DNA from: MAG-120802 sp049430265
GTDB lineage: Bacteria; Actinomycetota; Actinomycetes; Nanopelagicales; Nanopelagicaceae
DNA length: 21,058 bases
Direction: 5' to 3'
Assembly: GCA_049430265.1 (NCBI GenBank)
Contig: JBMTBW010000013.1
Coordinates: 1-21,058 of the forward strand
This document shows positions 14,941 to 21,058 of this stretch, one piece after another. A program made the position numbers and the translations under genes. Each line of letters begins with the position of its first letter. The first letter of the stretch is position 1. The notes below the pieces were generated by a model. That model was not told where the DNA came from and made no database searches. It saw only the letters and a list, made by a program, of their open reading frames with translations.

Positions 14941-15236
14941 AGGCGCCAGGAAATTAGCGCTGCTCCCCCAAATACAAAAAGATTGCCATAAGCATTTGCT
15001 TCAATTAAAACTTCGCCGCCATTACCAAGACTTGAAGCTCTAACAATTACAAATAGCCAACCAAAGGCAAAGAGTGCAAGTGATAACTTCGAGAGATACA
15101 TATTTCTAACTAAACGAAGTCCAATAAATAGCGCTAGTAATGAAACTATTAACCCAAAAGGTCTATATGCATTATGCAGAAATGTTCCAGATACCCCAAC
15201 TAAGGCTCCAAAGAGCAAACTAATTAATGACTTCAT
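14925..15236 (-). CDS. small membrane protein, DUF6113-like (Rv1171 position)
   Basis: A 103-residue, very hydrophobic protein with four probable membrane segments (about residues 5-22, 27-44, 51-68 and 82-98) and no soluble domain. A membrane protein of this size follows mshB in Mycobacterium (Rv1171) and Streptomyces (DUF6113), and this gene sits in the same place: its ATG overlaps the mshB stop (ATGA). No function is known to me. The tight coupling suggests co-expression with mshB, not necessarily a role in mycothiol. The family label comes from context and topology more than from motif recognition. Confidence 0.7.
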   Translation of the reverse strand: MKSLISLLFGALVGVSGTFLHNAYRPFGLIVSLLALFIGLRLVRNMYLSKLSLALFAFGWLFVIVRASSLGNGGEVLIEANAYGNLFVFGGAALISWRLLKRI

Positions 15237-16096
15237 AGCTGAATTCCTGAAAAGAGATCGGTCTCGCGTCCCTCTTCATTAAACGGTGCGCTAGCTTTTC
15301 CATAGACCAAGCGGTAATACTCTTGTCCCCAAACTTTAAAGCCTAAATTATCGGAGAGAGCAAAGAACGGTCCATCCACTGCAATTTGAGTGGGATGAGC
15401 CCGCATCGCATCCATTTTCTTTTCAACGAAGTCTTGGCCATCAATTACCGTTGTAACTAAATTATCTGGTTGAGCAAAAGGGAAATCTTCAGCCTTCTCA
15501 ACTCCCCAGAAATCACTTCCGCTGCCTTTCATTGCCTCAATGCCCTGTTCAATAATTGATATCGGAATTGTGTTCCAATAAATTTTTTGAATCTGCCAGC
15601 CGCGCTGAGCTGCCAATTCACTTGCTCGCATCGCAACTCTATGGGCTTGAATATGATCGGGGTGTCCATAGCCACCGATTTCATCATAGGTAATCATTAC
15701 ATCGGGTTTAATCTCAAGAATAACCTCAACTAAAGATTCCGCAGCTTGATCAACATCAGCATTCCAAAAATTGTCTTTCCTAGAATTTGGCTCCGATTCC
15801 ATCATCCCGCTATCACGCCATGATTTACTTGGAGAACCAAGGAAGCGATGATCTACCACTCCTAAAACTTTCATTGCATTTGCTAATTCGACTTCGCGAA
15901 TTGGACCAAGAGCATCTTCTTTTCCACTTGCAAGATGTTGGAGTTCTGGAACTAAAATTTCACCCTCTTCACCTCTGGTGCAGGTAACAAGAGTTACGCC
16001 ATAACCCATGGCAGCATACTTAGCCATCGTTACACCATTGTTTATAGTCTCATCATCTGGATGGGCGTGAACTAGAAGTAAGCGTGGTTTTCTCAT
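15233..16096 (-). CDS. mshB: N-acetyl-1-D-myo-inositol-2-amino-2-deoxy-alpha-D-glucopyranoside deacetylase (MshB)
   Basis: A zinc-dependent LmbE-like deacetylase that removes acetate from GlcNAc-inositol in mycothiol synthesis. Starting at ATG 16096 the protein has 287 residues. It has HAHPDDE near the N-terminus (zinc His12 and Asp15), TCTRGEEGE, WRDSGM, TYDEIGGYGHPDHIQAHR (zinc and catalytic residues) and the end ETDLFSGIQL. WRDSGM and the ALSDNLGF region match MshB rather than the conjugate amidase Mca. The frame is open 21 codons further, to 16159, but that would run into the divergent tetR start and the extra residues are not family-like. No strong ribosome site is seen. It implies that the organism makes mycothiol, a redox buffer limited to actinobacteria. 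Confidence 0.9.
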   Translation of the reverse strand: MRKPRLLLVHAHPDDETINNGVTMAKYAAMGYGVTLVTCTRGEEGEILVPELQHLASGKEDALGPIREVELANAMKVLGVVDHRFLGSPSKSWRDSGMMESEPNSRKDNFWNADVDQAAESLVEVILEIKPDVMITYDEIGGYGHPDHIQAHRVAMRASELAAQRGWQIQKIYWNTIPISIIEQGIEAMKGSGSDFWGVEKAEDFPFAQPDNLVTTVIDGQDFVEKKMDAMRAHPTQIAVDGPFFALSDNLGFKVWGQEYYRLVYGKASAPFNEEGRETDLFSGIQL

Positions 16097-16152
16097 ACAG
16101 GTTGGGAAGGCTACACGAGATCTATTAGTGAAATCTTGCCAAACCTCGTACC

Positions 16153-16779
16153 ATGACACCGATGAGCAATAGCGAGAAAGTTGATAATCGGGTTCGCCTT
16201 CCGCGCGATGAGCGACGCGCTCTACTACTAAACGCCGCCCTTGAGGTCTTTACCGTCTCGGGATATCACGCAGCCGCTATGGATGAAATTGCAGATCGGG
16301 CCGGAGTTAGTAAGCCAGTTCTCTATCAGCATTTTCCGTCAAAGCTAGATCTTTATCTTGCCCTTCTTGATGTTCATATCGATTCTCTGGTCTTTGCGAT
16401 TCAAAAAGCTATCGCCTCAAATAAAGAGAATAAGAATCGAGTCAAGGCAACCGTTGGTGCTTATTTTGAGTTCATTGATGATGAAGGCGGCGCATTTCGT
16501 CTGCTATTTGAAAGCGATATGAGCGCAGAACCTCAAGTAAGACAGAGGCTTGATCGCATGACCTATGACTGCGCCGTAGCAGTTAGCGCTGTTATCTCAT
16601 TAGATACTGGTTTTCCAAAAGAGGAATCTATGGTGCTGGCAATTGGGCTTATTGGTTGCGCCCAAATAACCGCCCGCCACTGGCTTGAGCGGGATGGAAA
16701 AATTAATCGCTCCGAAGCAACCTCGCTAGTTACTAATCTACTCTGGCGAGGAATTTCTGGCTTCCCGCTACAAAGTTAG
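16153..16779 (+). CDS. TetR/AcrR family transcriptional regulator
   Basis: A 208-residue one-component repressor. The N-terminal helix-turn-helix is at about residues 22-68: LLLNAALEVFTVSGYHAAAMDEIADRAGVSKPVLYQHFPSK, with GVSKPVLYQHF as recognition helix. The rest is an all-helical ligand/dimer domain. Start choices are ATG 16153 and ATG 16162; the second lies 7 nt after a TACCAT box, so a leaderless transcript is possible. A TetR gene next to DUF3107 is conserved in actinobacteria (Rv3208/Rv3208A), so it may regulate a conserved set of genes rather than a local pump. The ligand is unknown. It diverges from mshB across 56 nt. Confidence 0.9.
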   Translation: MTPMSNSEKVDNRVRLPRDERRALLLNAALEVFTVSGYHAAAMDEIADRAGVSKPVLYQHFPSKLDLYLALLDVHIDSLVFAIQKAIASNKENKNRVKATVGAYFEFIDDEGGAFRLLFESDMSAEPQVRQRLDRMTYDCAVAVSAVISLDTGFPKEESMVLAIGLIGCAQITARHWLERDGKINRSEATSLVTNLLWRGISGFPLQS

Positions 16780-16835
16780 GAGAGTTTAGAAAATTTGAAT
16801 AAGCAAAATCTACTAAAACTCTTTAGGATGGGGCT

Positions 16836-17099
16836 ATGAGTACAAAAAAGAGCGGAAAATCAGAATCTGCAAAATCAGAAGTTCGTATATCTGTTGCTGA
16901 TCAACTTCGTGAATTAACGATAGAGACTTCCATTAATCGTGATGAAGTACTTGCACTAGTAAATAAAGCACTGACTTCTTCAGCACCACTTGTTCTAACT
17001 GATATTAGAGGTCGGCAGTTTGTAGTTCCTGCAGGAAAAATTGGTTCAATAGAGATTGGCGACATTGCTGAGCGTCGAGTTGGATTTGCTGGCGCTTAA
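16836..17099 (+). CDS. DUF3107 family protein
   Basis: An 87-residue protein. Residues about 15-87 match DUF3107 closely: VRISVADQLRELTIETSINRDEVLALVNKAL, TDIRGRQFVVPAGKIGSIEIG and the hallmark end ERRVGFAGA. Rv3208A (TB9.4) is the mycobacterial member; function is unknown. A Lys/Ser-rich N-terminal extension of about 15 residues is added compared with the usual start. It lies 56 nt after tetR, with AGGA upstream of its ATG. Its stop is one base from the stop of the facing ParA-like gene. Small and soluble, with alternating charged strands typical of a compact alpha/beta fold (inference). Confidence 0.9.
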   Translation: MSTKKSGKSESAKSEVRISVADQLRELTIETSINRDEVLALVNKALTSSAPLVLTDIRGRQFVVPAGKIGSIEIGDIAERRVGFAGA

Positions 17100-17100
17100 A

Positions 17101-17811
17101 TTAAATAAGTTCTAATTTTTCCAATAGTGAATAGGTAACTTCGCGATAATCGGCCGCAACTTCACTTTTAGCATCTAAAGTTAATATGCTCATAGCCTGG
17201 CTCTGAGCGGTAGATACTTGCAAAGAAGAGCGAATTGTTGGTTCAAGGAGTGAAAAATCATCACCTATCAATGCCTTAAACTCTTCATCAAGCTCTTGCG
17301 TAGTTTGAGTTATTAAAAGCTGTAGTTCTCCACCATAGCCAGCGCTCTGGGCATAATCTTTACTATTTAGCGCTCCCCGAAGCGAGAGAATTTCAGTTGT
17401 GCTGGGTAGCAGAATTAGATTTGCGACAGCCATAAAGTAGGTAGAAATTCTAGAAACTCCAGTTGGCGTATCAATTATTACTAGATCAAAGCTTTCTAGA
17501 AGCTCAACTAGTTTTGTAGGTGAGATTGCCTGATCAATATCTAAAGCCAATAGGCGACTAGATGAGGCAATGATTGAAAATCGCTCTCCGCTTTTAATTA
17601 TTGAGGCCTCAAGTGAGAACTGGCCAGCTAAGAACTCTTTAGTACTCACTCTAGGATTTTCAATACCGCAAGCAAAAGTTAGCCCGGCTGATGGATCTGC
17701 ATCTATTACCAAAACTTTCTTGCCATACTCACTAGCCGCTACCGCTATGCAATGAACAGTTGTGCTCTTACCAACACCACCAGCGCTATTAGCAATAACT
17801 AGAGTTTTCAC
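17101..17811 (-). CDS. orphan ParA/MinD-like P-loop ATPase
   Basis: A 236-residue ATPase of the ParA/Soj group. The P loop is ANSAGGVGKSTT (7-18), with Lys15 contacting ATP; Walker A' is VLVIDADPSAG (about 33-43) and Walker B is DLVIIDTPTG. The canonical deviant Walker A is KGGVGKT; here the first lysine is replaced by alanine (position 10). No parB or parS site is nearby, so it is probably not the chromosome-partition ParA. Rv3213c holds a comparable position near Rv3208-Rv3210c in Mycobacterium. The GTG start overlaps the previous stop (GTGA), and the end IRSSLQVSTAQSQAMSIL resembles the Soj C-terminal helix. The partner protein is unknown. Confidence 0.85.
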   Translation of the reverse strand: MKTLVIANSAGGVGKSTTVHCIAVAASEYGKKVLVIDADPSAGLTFACGIENPRVSTKEFLAGQFSLEASIIKSGERFSIIASSSRLLALDIDQAISPTKLVELLESFDLVIIDTPTGVSRISTYFMAVANLILLPSTTEILSLRGALNSKDYAQSAGYGGELQLLITQTTQELDEEFKALIGDDFSLLEPTIRSSLQVSTAQSQAMSILTLDAKSEVAADYREVTYSLLEKLELI

Positions 17812-18590
17812 TTCTCTGCACCAACTTGAGCAAATGCAAACTTCATTTCAGGAGTTTGTCTTAAACTTTCTGGAACTAAGAGAAGAGCGCTTCGCAAAGA
17901 TTTAAGAGCGATATTTGTAGCAATATCTTGGCCAGGAAGTGTTGGCCAGCCATATAAAGATTTAGCCCATCTAGGAAGAGATGCTGCCGCAATGGAAGTA
18001 ATGCCTCCCCATAGCGGAGCGATTGGAGTTCCAAAGCGAAGAAGTGGAGGAAGTGGAGGAAGGGCGATAAATAACGCAGCTCGTTTGGCGTCATCGCTGG
18101 CATAGAGCTCATCTTTAATATCTATGAAGTATTTATCTAGTTGAGCAACGTTTCTTGGTACTTTTTCTTCATCAATACCTACTAGGCGAGCAAATATCAC
18201 CATCTCCTCTAGATATTGATCACGCTCTTTTTCGCTCAGAACAAGTCCTGAGCGAAGCGCTGTATCTAGAAAAGAATCAACCATCGCCATATGAACCCAG
18301 AGCAGAAGCCTTTGATCATCAAGTTTTAACTTCTCATGAACTCCTCTGACTCTTGCCGCTAACTTTTCGGCTTTTTCCTTGCTAGCAAAGGTAAGTGTTG
18401 CAACATAATCTCCAGTTCTCTCAAGCCTTCCCCATGCATCTTCACGGAAGTTAGAGTGCGCTGCCACCCCCGCCATCGCTTCAGGATGGAGCGCTTGCTC
18501 AAGCAGCGCTCTAATTCCTCCCACAAACATTGAAGGATCTGAATGTATCTTCCAGGTTATGGAATCAGGGGAAAAAAATCCTAAACTCAT
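17808..18590 (-). CDS. MpaB/DUF2236-like (rubber-oxygenase-type) protein
   Basis: A 260-residue mainly helical protein I recognise as the DUF2236/MpaB group, related to heme-dependent latex-clearing protein and fungal MpaB. Supporting features: the start PDSITWKIHSDPSMFVGGIRALLEQALHP, the block FREDAWGRLERTGDYVATLTFAS, and RVRGVHE followed by DQRLLLWVHMAMVDSFL. His35, His45, His85 and His100 lie in these blocks and could ligate heme or metal; which do is not shown. Pro/Leu-rich stretches near 175-200 may pack against a membrane. Substrate unknown. The ATG overlaps the MarC-type gene stop (ATGA) and the stop overlaps the ParA-like start, so it is translated together with both. A ferritin-like identity was considered and rejected because no ExxH motif is seen. 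Confidence 0.8.
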   Translation of the reverse strand: MSLGFFSPDSITWKIHSDPSMFVGGIRALLEQALHPEAMAGVAAHSNFREDAWGRLERTGDYVATLTFASKEKAEKLAARVRGVHEKLKLDDQRLLLWVHMAMVDSFLDTALRSGLVLSEKERDQYLEEMVIFARLVGIDEEKVPRNVAQLDKYFIDIKDELYASDDAKRAALFIALPPLPPLLRFGTPIAPLWGGITSIAAASLPRWAKSLYGWPTLPGQDIATNIALKSLRSALLLVPESLRQTPEMKFAFAQVGAEK

Positions 18591-19198
18591 GAGGCAAAGA
18601 GATCCTTGATTCCAGTCATTAGCATCTCAAATGCAATTGCCGCAGTTAAAAGACCTGCAATTTTTGCAAGGAGTGCCACTCCAGATTCTTTTATGATTTT
18701 CACAATGCCAAGTGAGAACATCAAAGTAACTCCAATTATTAAGTGCGCTCCAAGTACAGCAAGTGAAAGTGCGAAAGTCATAGAAGTGCTCGAAACTTCT
18801 TGACTAAAGAGCATGATTGTCACAATTGCTCCAGGGCCTGCTAGTAGTGGTGTTCCAAGAGGCACTAAAGCCAAGTTCTTTGGAATTTTTCCGCCGCCAC
18901 TAAAGTCGCTTCCTTTTAGTAAATCAAGTGAAACCAATAGAAGAAGTAGCCCTCCAGCCCCTCTTAGCGCTGGCATAGAAATCTCTAGATAATCAACTAT
19001 AAATTGGCCAAATAGGGCAAATAAAGTAATTACAAATAGTGAAGTGCCAGCAGCCTGCCAGGCAAGAAGAGTTCTCTGCCGACGAGTGCGATCGCCTAGA
19101 ACAGATAAGAATATTGGCGTAGCACCTGGCGGATCCAAAATCACAAGTAGGGTTACAAATGCTTGGAGACCAAATGTAATTGTGCTGATATCACTCAT
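18587..19198 (-). CDS. MarC family (UPF0056) integral membrane protein
   Basis: A 203-residue membrane protein with six probable membrane helices. The N-terminal FVTLLVILDPPGATPIFLSVL and the central LVPLGTPLLAGPGAIVTIMLF are the conserved MarC blocks. MarC was once linked to multidrug resistance in Escherichia coli, but that has not held up, and the family function is open; transport of a small molecule is a guess. It is joined to the PHP gene before it and the MpaB-like gene after it by ATGA overlaps. Confidence 0.9.
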   Translation of the reverse strand: MSDISTITFGLQAFVTLLVILDPPGATPIFLSVLGDRTRRQRTLLAWQAAGTSLFVITLFALFGQFIVDYLEISMPALRGAGGLLLLLVSLDLLKGSDFSGGGKIPKNLALVPLGTPLLAGPGAIVTIMLFSQEVSSTSMTFALSLAVLGAHLIIGVTLMFSLGIVKIIKESGVALLAKIAGLLTAAIAFEMLMTGIKDLFAS

Positions 19199-20058
19199 CG
19201 CTTCACAACCCTTCTCTGATTTGCCTTTGATTCAAGATGGGCCCATTGTTCAGGATTTGTGGTGAATTGCGCTAATCGGTTTAGTTTGCCATCGCCGTGA
19301 TAATCACTAGAGCCAGTAATAACAAGGTTTCGCGCGATTGCAAGTGAGACTAGCTCAGATTTCTCACTCTCTGAGTGATCTGGGTGATCGACTTCAATTC
19401 CATCAAGTCCGGCAGCAATTAAATTATCAAATGCTTCAATTTTTAGAGTCTTTCCACGTTTTGAAGCAAATGGATGAGCAATTACAGCAACACCTCCAGC
19501 CTGCTTAATTAACTTTATTGCAGCCTCTGGTGTTGGAGAATAGTGATTAACGTAGTACTTAGATTTATTATGTAAGAAAATTTCAAATGCTTCTTGGCGA
19601 GATGCCACATGCCCCTTAGCAACTAAAGCATCCGCGAGATGAGGCCGGCCGAGTGTGGCATCACCAGTTCGCATGGCATAGACCTCATCTATGCTTATTT
19701 CAATTCCAGCTTCATTAAGACGTGTAATTATCTTCTCCATGCGAAATAGGCGATGCTCTCTAGTCTTATCAAGTTCATCAATTAGCCCTTGATGGCTTGC
19801 ATCAAAGAGCAGACCGAGCATATGAATACTTAGCCCATCTTCATCTTGGCAAGAAATTTCTGAGCCCAAGACCAATTCCATATCAGAGCCAGAGGGATGA
19901 TTGAGCAGAGCGCTAGATGCCTCCTGCCAGCCGCGAGTAGTGTCATGATCTGTTAGCGCTAAGACCCCAATACCTGCAGCAATTGCCTTATCGATTAACC
20001 CAGAAGGCGTATCAGTCCCATCGCTTGCATTGGTATGGGTATGTAAATCAATAAGCAT
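19195..20058 (-). CDS. PHP-domain phosphoesterase (TrpH/YciV-like)
   Basis: Starting at ATG 20058 this is 287 residues of polymerase-and-histidinol-phosphatase fold: MLIDLHTHTNASDGTDTP (metal-binding HTH), VLALTDHDTTRGWQEA, GSEISCQDEDGLSIHMLGL, VIAHPFASKRGK, VDHPDHSE and TGSSDYHGD, all standard metal ligands. The closest relatives I know are YciV/RNase AM, which releases 5' nucleotides from 3',5'-bisphosphates and RNA ends, so RNA or nucleotide turnover is likely. The frame is open to 20112, inside the EamA-type gene, but family alignment favours 20058. A hairpin lies just before this start. The stop overlaps the MarC-type start. Confidence 0.88.
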   Translation of the reverse strand: MLIDLHTHTNASDGTDTPSGLIDKAIAAGIGVLALTDHDTTRGWQEASSALLNHPSGSDMELVLGSEISCQDEDGLSIHMLGLLFDASHQGLIDELDKTREHRLFRMEKIITRLNEAGIEISIDEVYAMRTGDATLGRPHLADALVAKGHVASRQEAFEIFLHNKSKYYVNHYSPTPEAAIKLIKQAGGVAVIAHPFASKRGKTLKIEAFDNLIAAGLDGIEVDHPDHSESEKSELVSLAIARNLVITGSSDYHGDGKLNRLAQFTTNPEQWAHLESKANQRRVVKR

Positions 20059-20059
20059 G

Positions 20060-20075
20060 AGGGTAAGGCTACCCT
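20060..20075 (-). promoter_or_regulatory. hairpin immediately before the PHP start codon
   Basis: AGGGTA-GCCT-TACCCT (minus strand, 20075-20060) ends one base before the ATG at 20058. It holds the only SD-like stretch (AAGGG) in its 5' arm and spans the EamA-type stop codon. Ribosomes ending there would melt it, so it could enforce coupled translation. On the plus strand the stem is followed by four T, but no plus-strand gene needs a terminator here. Confidence 0.35.
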
Positions 20076-20965
20076 TTTTCTCCATCCTTGCTACGCATAA
20101 CAAAAATCGCACACCCTGCTAATAAAAGAATCAACCCTGGAACAGTTCCAAGTGGAGGTAATTGATCCAGCCACCAAAAGGCAAGAAGAGCGCCAACTGG
20201 AACTTCAAAGAAAACTATTAAGGAAACAATTGCTGGCGATACTCTCTTTAGTGAAAAATTAAACATCGTGTGTCCAAGAATCTGTGCTCCTAAAATTAAT
20301 GCAAGCAATAACCACCATTGCTTGGCTTCAAAACCCATAAGCTGCACTCCGCTGATAAGTGCAATAGGAAGAGCAGTTAACGAACAAGTTAAATAACATA
20401 AAGTGGTATAGGTCGAAGTTGCAAGCGTTTGTTGCGCTTTTGAACCCAATAAAACATATAACGCAGCAAGAGCAGCGCAGATTATTGCTGCTATATCTCC
20501 AATGAAAGCTCTAGTTGAAATCTGAAAATCAACTCCAGTAATGATTAAAACTCCAATGAAGCTAATAACCATTCCAATCCAAGCTCGCCTTGGAATATGG
20601 CCGCCGAGTTTTTTAACAAAGTAGGCAGCAAAAATTGGTTGAAGAGCGGTGAGGGCAGTTCCTGCCGCCACAGTGGTGTATCTCATTGCTATGAAAAATC
20701 CAATAAAGTGAAGAGCTAGAACAAATCCTGCCGCCATTGACCAGGCAAGACCTCGACGATTTTCACTCTTTAACCACTGGCCATTTCTCAAAGCAAAGGG
20801 CGCCATGATTAGCGCTCCGCCAAGGTTTCGCCAGAAAATTAGAGTGATAATTGGCATCGCGCTCAAGGCAATTACTGGTCCAGAGGTTCCAATTCCAATA
20901 ACTCCGAGAAGTAATAATGGAATATCACGACCACTGGGCATCTGGGTGTGGTTTTGGTTTTGCAC
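20069..20965 (-). CDS. EamA/DMT family transporter
   Basis: A 298-residue membrane protein with ten probable helices arranged as two EamA repeats (about 14-135 and 148-290), as in drug/metabolite exporters of the RhaT/YdcZ class. GTSGPVIALSAMPIITLIFWRNLGGALIMAPFAL and the second-repeat ALIL...HTMFNFSLKRVSPAIVSLIVFFEVPVGALLAFWWL are typical. The substrate is unknown; amino acids or other small metabolites are usual. The start is GTG at 20965; an ATG at 20941 is the alternative. No ribosome site is seen, but a promoter-like pair ends six bases before the GTG, so the transcript may be leaderless. It is the first gene of a five-gene operon down to the ParA-like ATPase. Confidence 0.9.
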   Translation of the reverse strand: MQNQNHTQMPSGRDIPLLLLGVIGIGTSGPVIALSAMPIITLIFWRNLGGALIMAPFALRNGQWLKSENRRGLAWSMAAGFVLALHFIGFFIAMRYTTVAAGTALTALQPIFAAYFVKKLGGHIPRRAWIGMVISFIGVLIITGVDFQISTRAFIGDIAAIICAALAALYVLLGSKAQQTLATSTYTTLCYLTCSLTALPIALISGVQLMGFEAKQWWLLLALILGAQILGHTMFNFSLKRVSPAIVSLIVFFEVPVGALLAFWWLDQLPPLGTVPGLILLLAGCAIFVMRSKDGEKG

Positions 20966-20971
20966 GGCAGT

Positions 20972-20999
20972 TATGTAGAGACCCCCAGCGGAACGCCAA
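20972..20999 (-). promoter_or_regulatory. possible promoter of the EamA-PHP-MarC-MpaB-ParA operon (leaderless)
   Basis: TTGGCG (20999-20994) and TACATA (20977-20972) are separated by 16 nt on the minus strand. Six bases follow before the GTG at 20965, so transcription would begin at or next to the start codon. Leaderless messages are common in actinobacteria. The match is moderate. Confidence 0.4.
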
Positions 21000-21039
21000 C
21001 TAGAGATTTCTTTCGCTTTGTGAGTTGATCGATAATTGC

Positions 21040-21058
21040 AAAAAAACCCTTAGCAGCA
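21040..21058 (-). terminator. possible 3' half of an intrinsic terminator cut by the window edge
   Basis: On the minus strand the window starts with TGCTGCTAAGGG followed by seven T. This looks like the second arm and T-tract of a terminator whose first arm lies past 21058, ending a minus-strand gene outside the window. Between it and the EamA-type start I see only the promoter candidate. Confidence 0.3.

Noticed and set aside
15233..16159. Longer form of mshB starting at 16159
   Set aside because: The added 21 residues do not resemble MshB N-termini and would overlap the divergent tetR start; ATG at 16096 places HAHPDDE where the family has it.
16781..16822. AGAGTTT/AAACTCT inverted repeat between tetR and DUF3107
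   Set aside because: The 28-nt loop and lack of a T-run make a terminator unlikely; a 7-bp AT-rich repeat is expected by chance at this composition.
17808..18590. Ferritin-like or tRNA-hydroxylase identity suggested by the Rv3210c position
   Set aside because: No ExxH pairs are present; the sequence blocks fit the DUF2236/MpaB group instead.
20059..20112. Longer form of the PHP protein starting at 20112
   Set aside because: The extra 18 residues lie in the EamA-type coding region and precede the conserved MLIDLHTH start of the family.
1..21058. Mobile elements, CRISPR arrays, toxin-antitoxin pairs, tRNA or rRNA genes
   Set aside because: None recognised on either strand: no transposase or integrase motifs, no regularly spaced repeats, no cloverleaf with a CCA end. 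The region is core genome.

Overview
The window reads as a stretch of conserved chromosomal core from a small-genome, AT-rich actinobacterium. MtrA/MtrB, a WhiB regulator, a mycothiol deacetylase (MshB), DUF3499, DUF3107 and a DUF5719-like protein are actinobacterial hallmarks. The base composition is low for the phylum (roughly 40-45% G+C by eye), genes are packed with 4-nt stop/start overlaps, and spacers are tiny. This fits the freshwater acI / Nanopelagicales type (Planktophila or Nanopelagicus relatives). That placement is inference; no rRNA or tRNA gene is present to confirm it. I see no mobile element, CRISPR array, phage gene or obviously transferred island.

Layout. Positions 1-10866 form one long minus-strand run. 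In transcription order it holds whiB, a giant membrane glycosyltransferase, a DUF5719-like envelope protein, DUF3499, a phosphomannomutase, S-adenosylhomocysteine hydrolase, mtrA, mtrB and a comF gene cut by the window edge. This is the well-known actinobacterial whiB2-manB-sahH-mtrAB-comF neighbourhood, but slimmed down: lpqB, normally next to mtrB, is missing. Upstream of whiB, still on the minus strand, lies an fdxA-dapC-manC operon (11029-13413). whiB has its own strong promoter, and its leader contains a terminator-like hairpin.

From 13470 a cysteinyl-tRNA synthetase of divergent subtype runs on the plus strand. It meets an mshB-DUF6113-like pair (14925-16096) tail to tail. Divergent from mshB are a TetR regulator and DUF3107 (16153-17099). 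These face a five-gene minus-strand operon (17101-20965): EamA-type exporter, PHP phosphoesterase, MarC-type membrane protein, MpaB/DUF2236 oxygenase-like protein and an orphan ParA-like ATPase. Its members are joined by ATGA or GTGA overlaps, except for a 10-nt gap after the first gene.

How the parts fit. ManB and ManC convert mannose-6-phosphate to GDP-mannose, the likely donor for envelope glycosylation; the large glycosyltransferase and the secreted DUF5719-like protein sit between them. MtrAB and WhiB are cell-envelope and division regulators in related organisms. DapC feeds diaminopimelate to peptidoglycan, so much of the left half is a cell-envelope cluster. MshB makes the cysteine acceptor for mycothiol. 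SahH recycles the by-product of methylation.

The most interesting points are the hairpin-bearing leader of whiB, a dapC gene with no ATG, GTG or TTG at its expected start, loss of lpqB, an orphan ParA lacking the signature lysine, and a marked excess of the palindrome AGCGCT. No clearly new multi-gene system is evident; most of the window is ordinary core genome.
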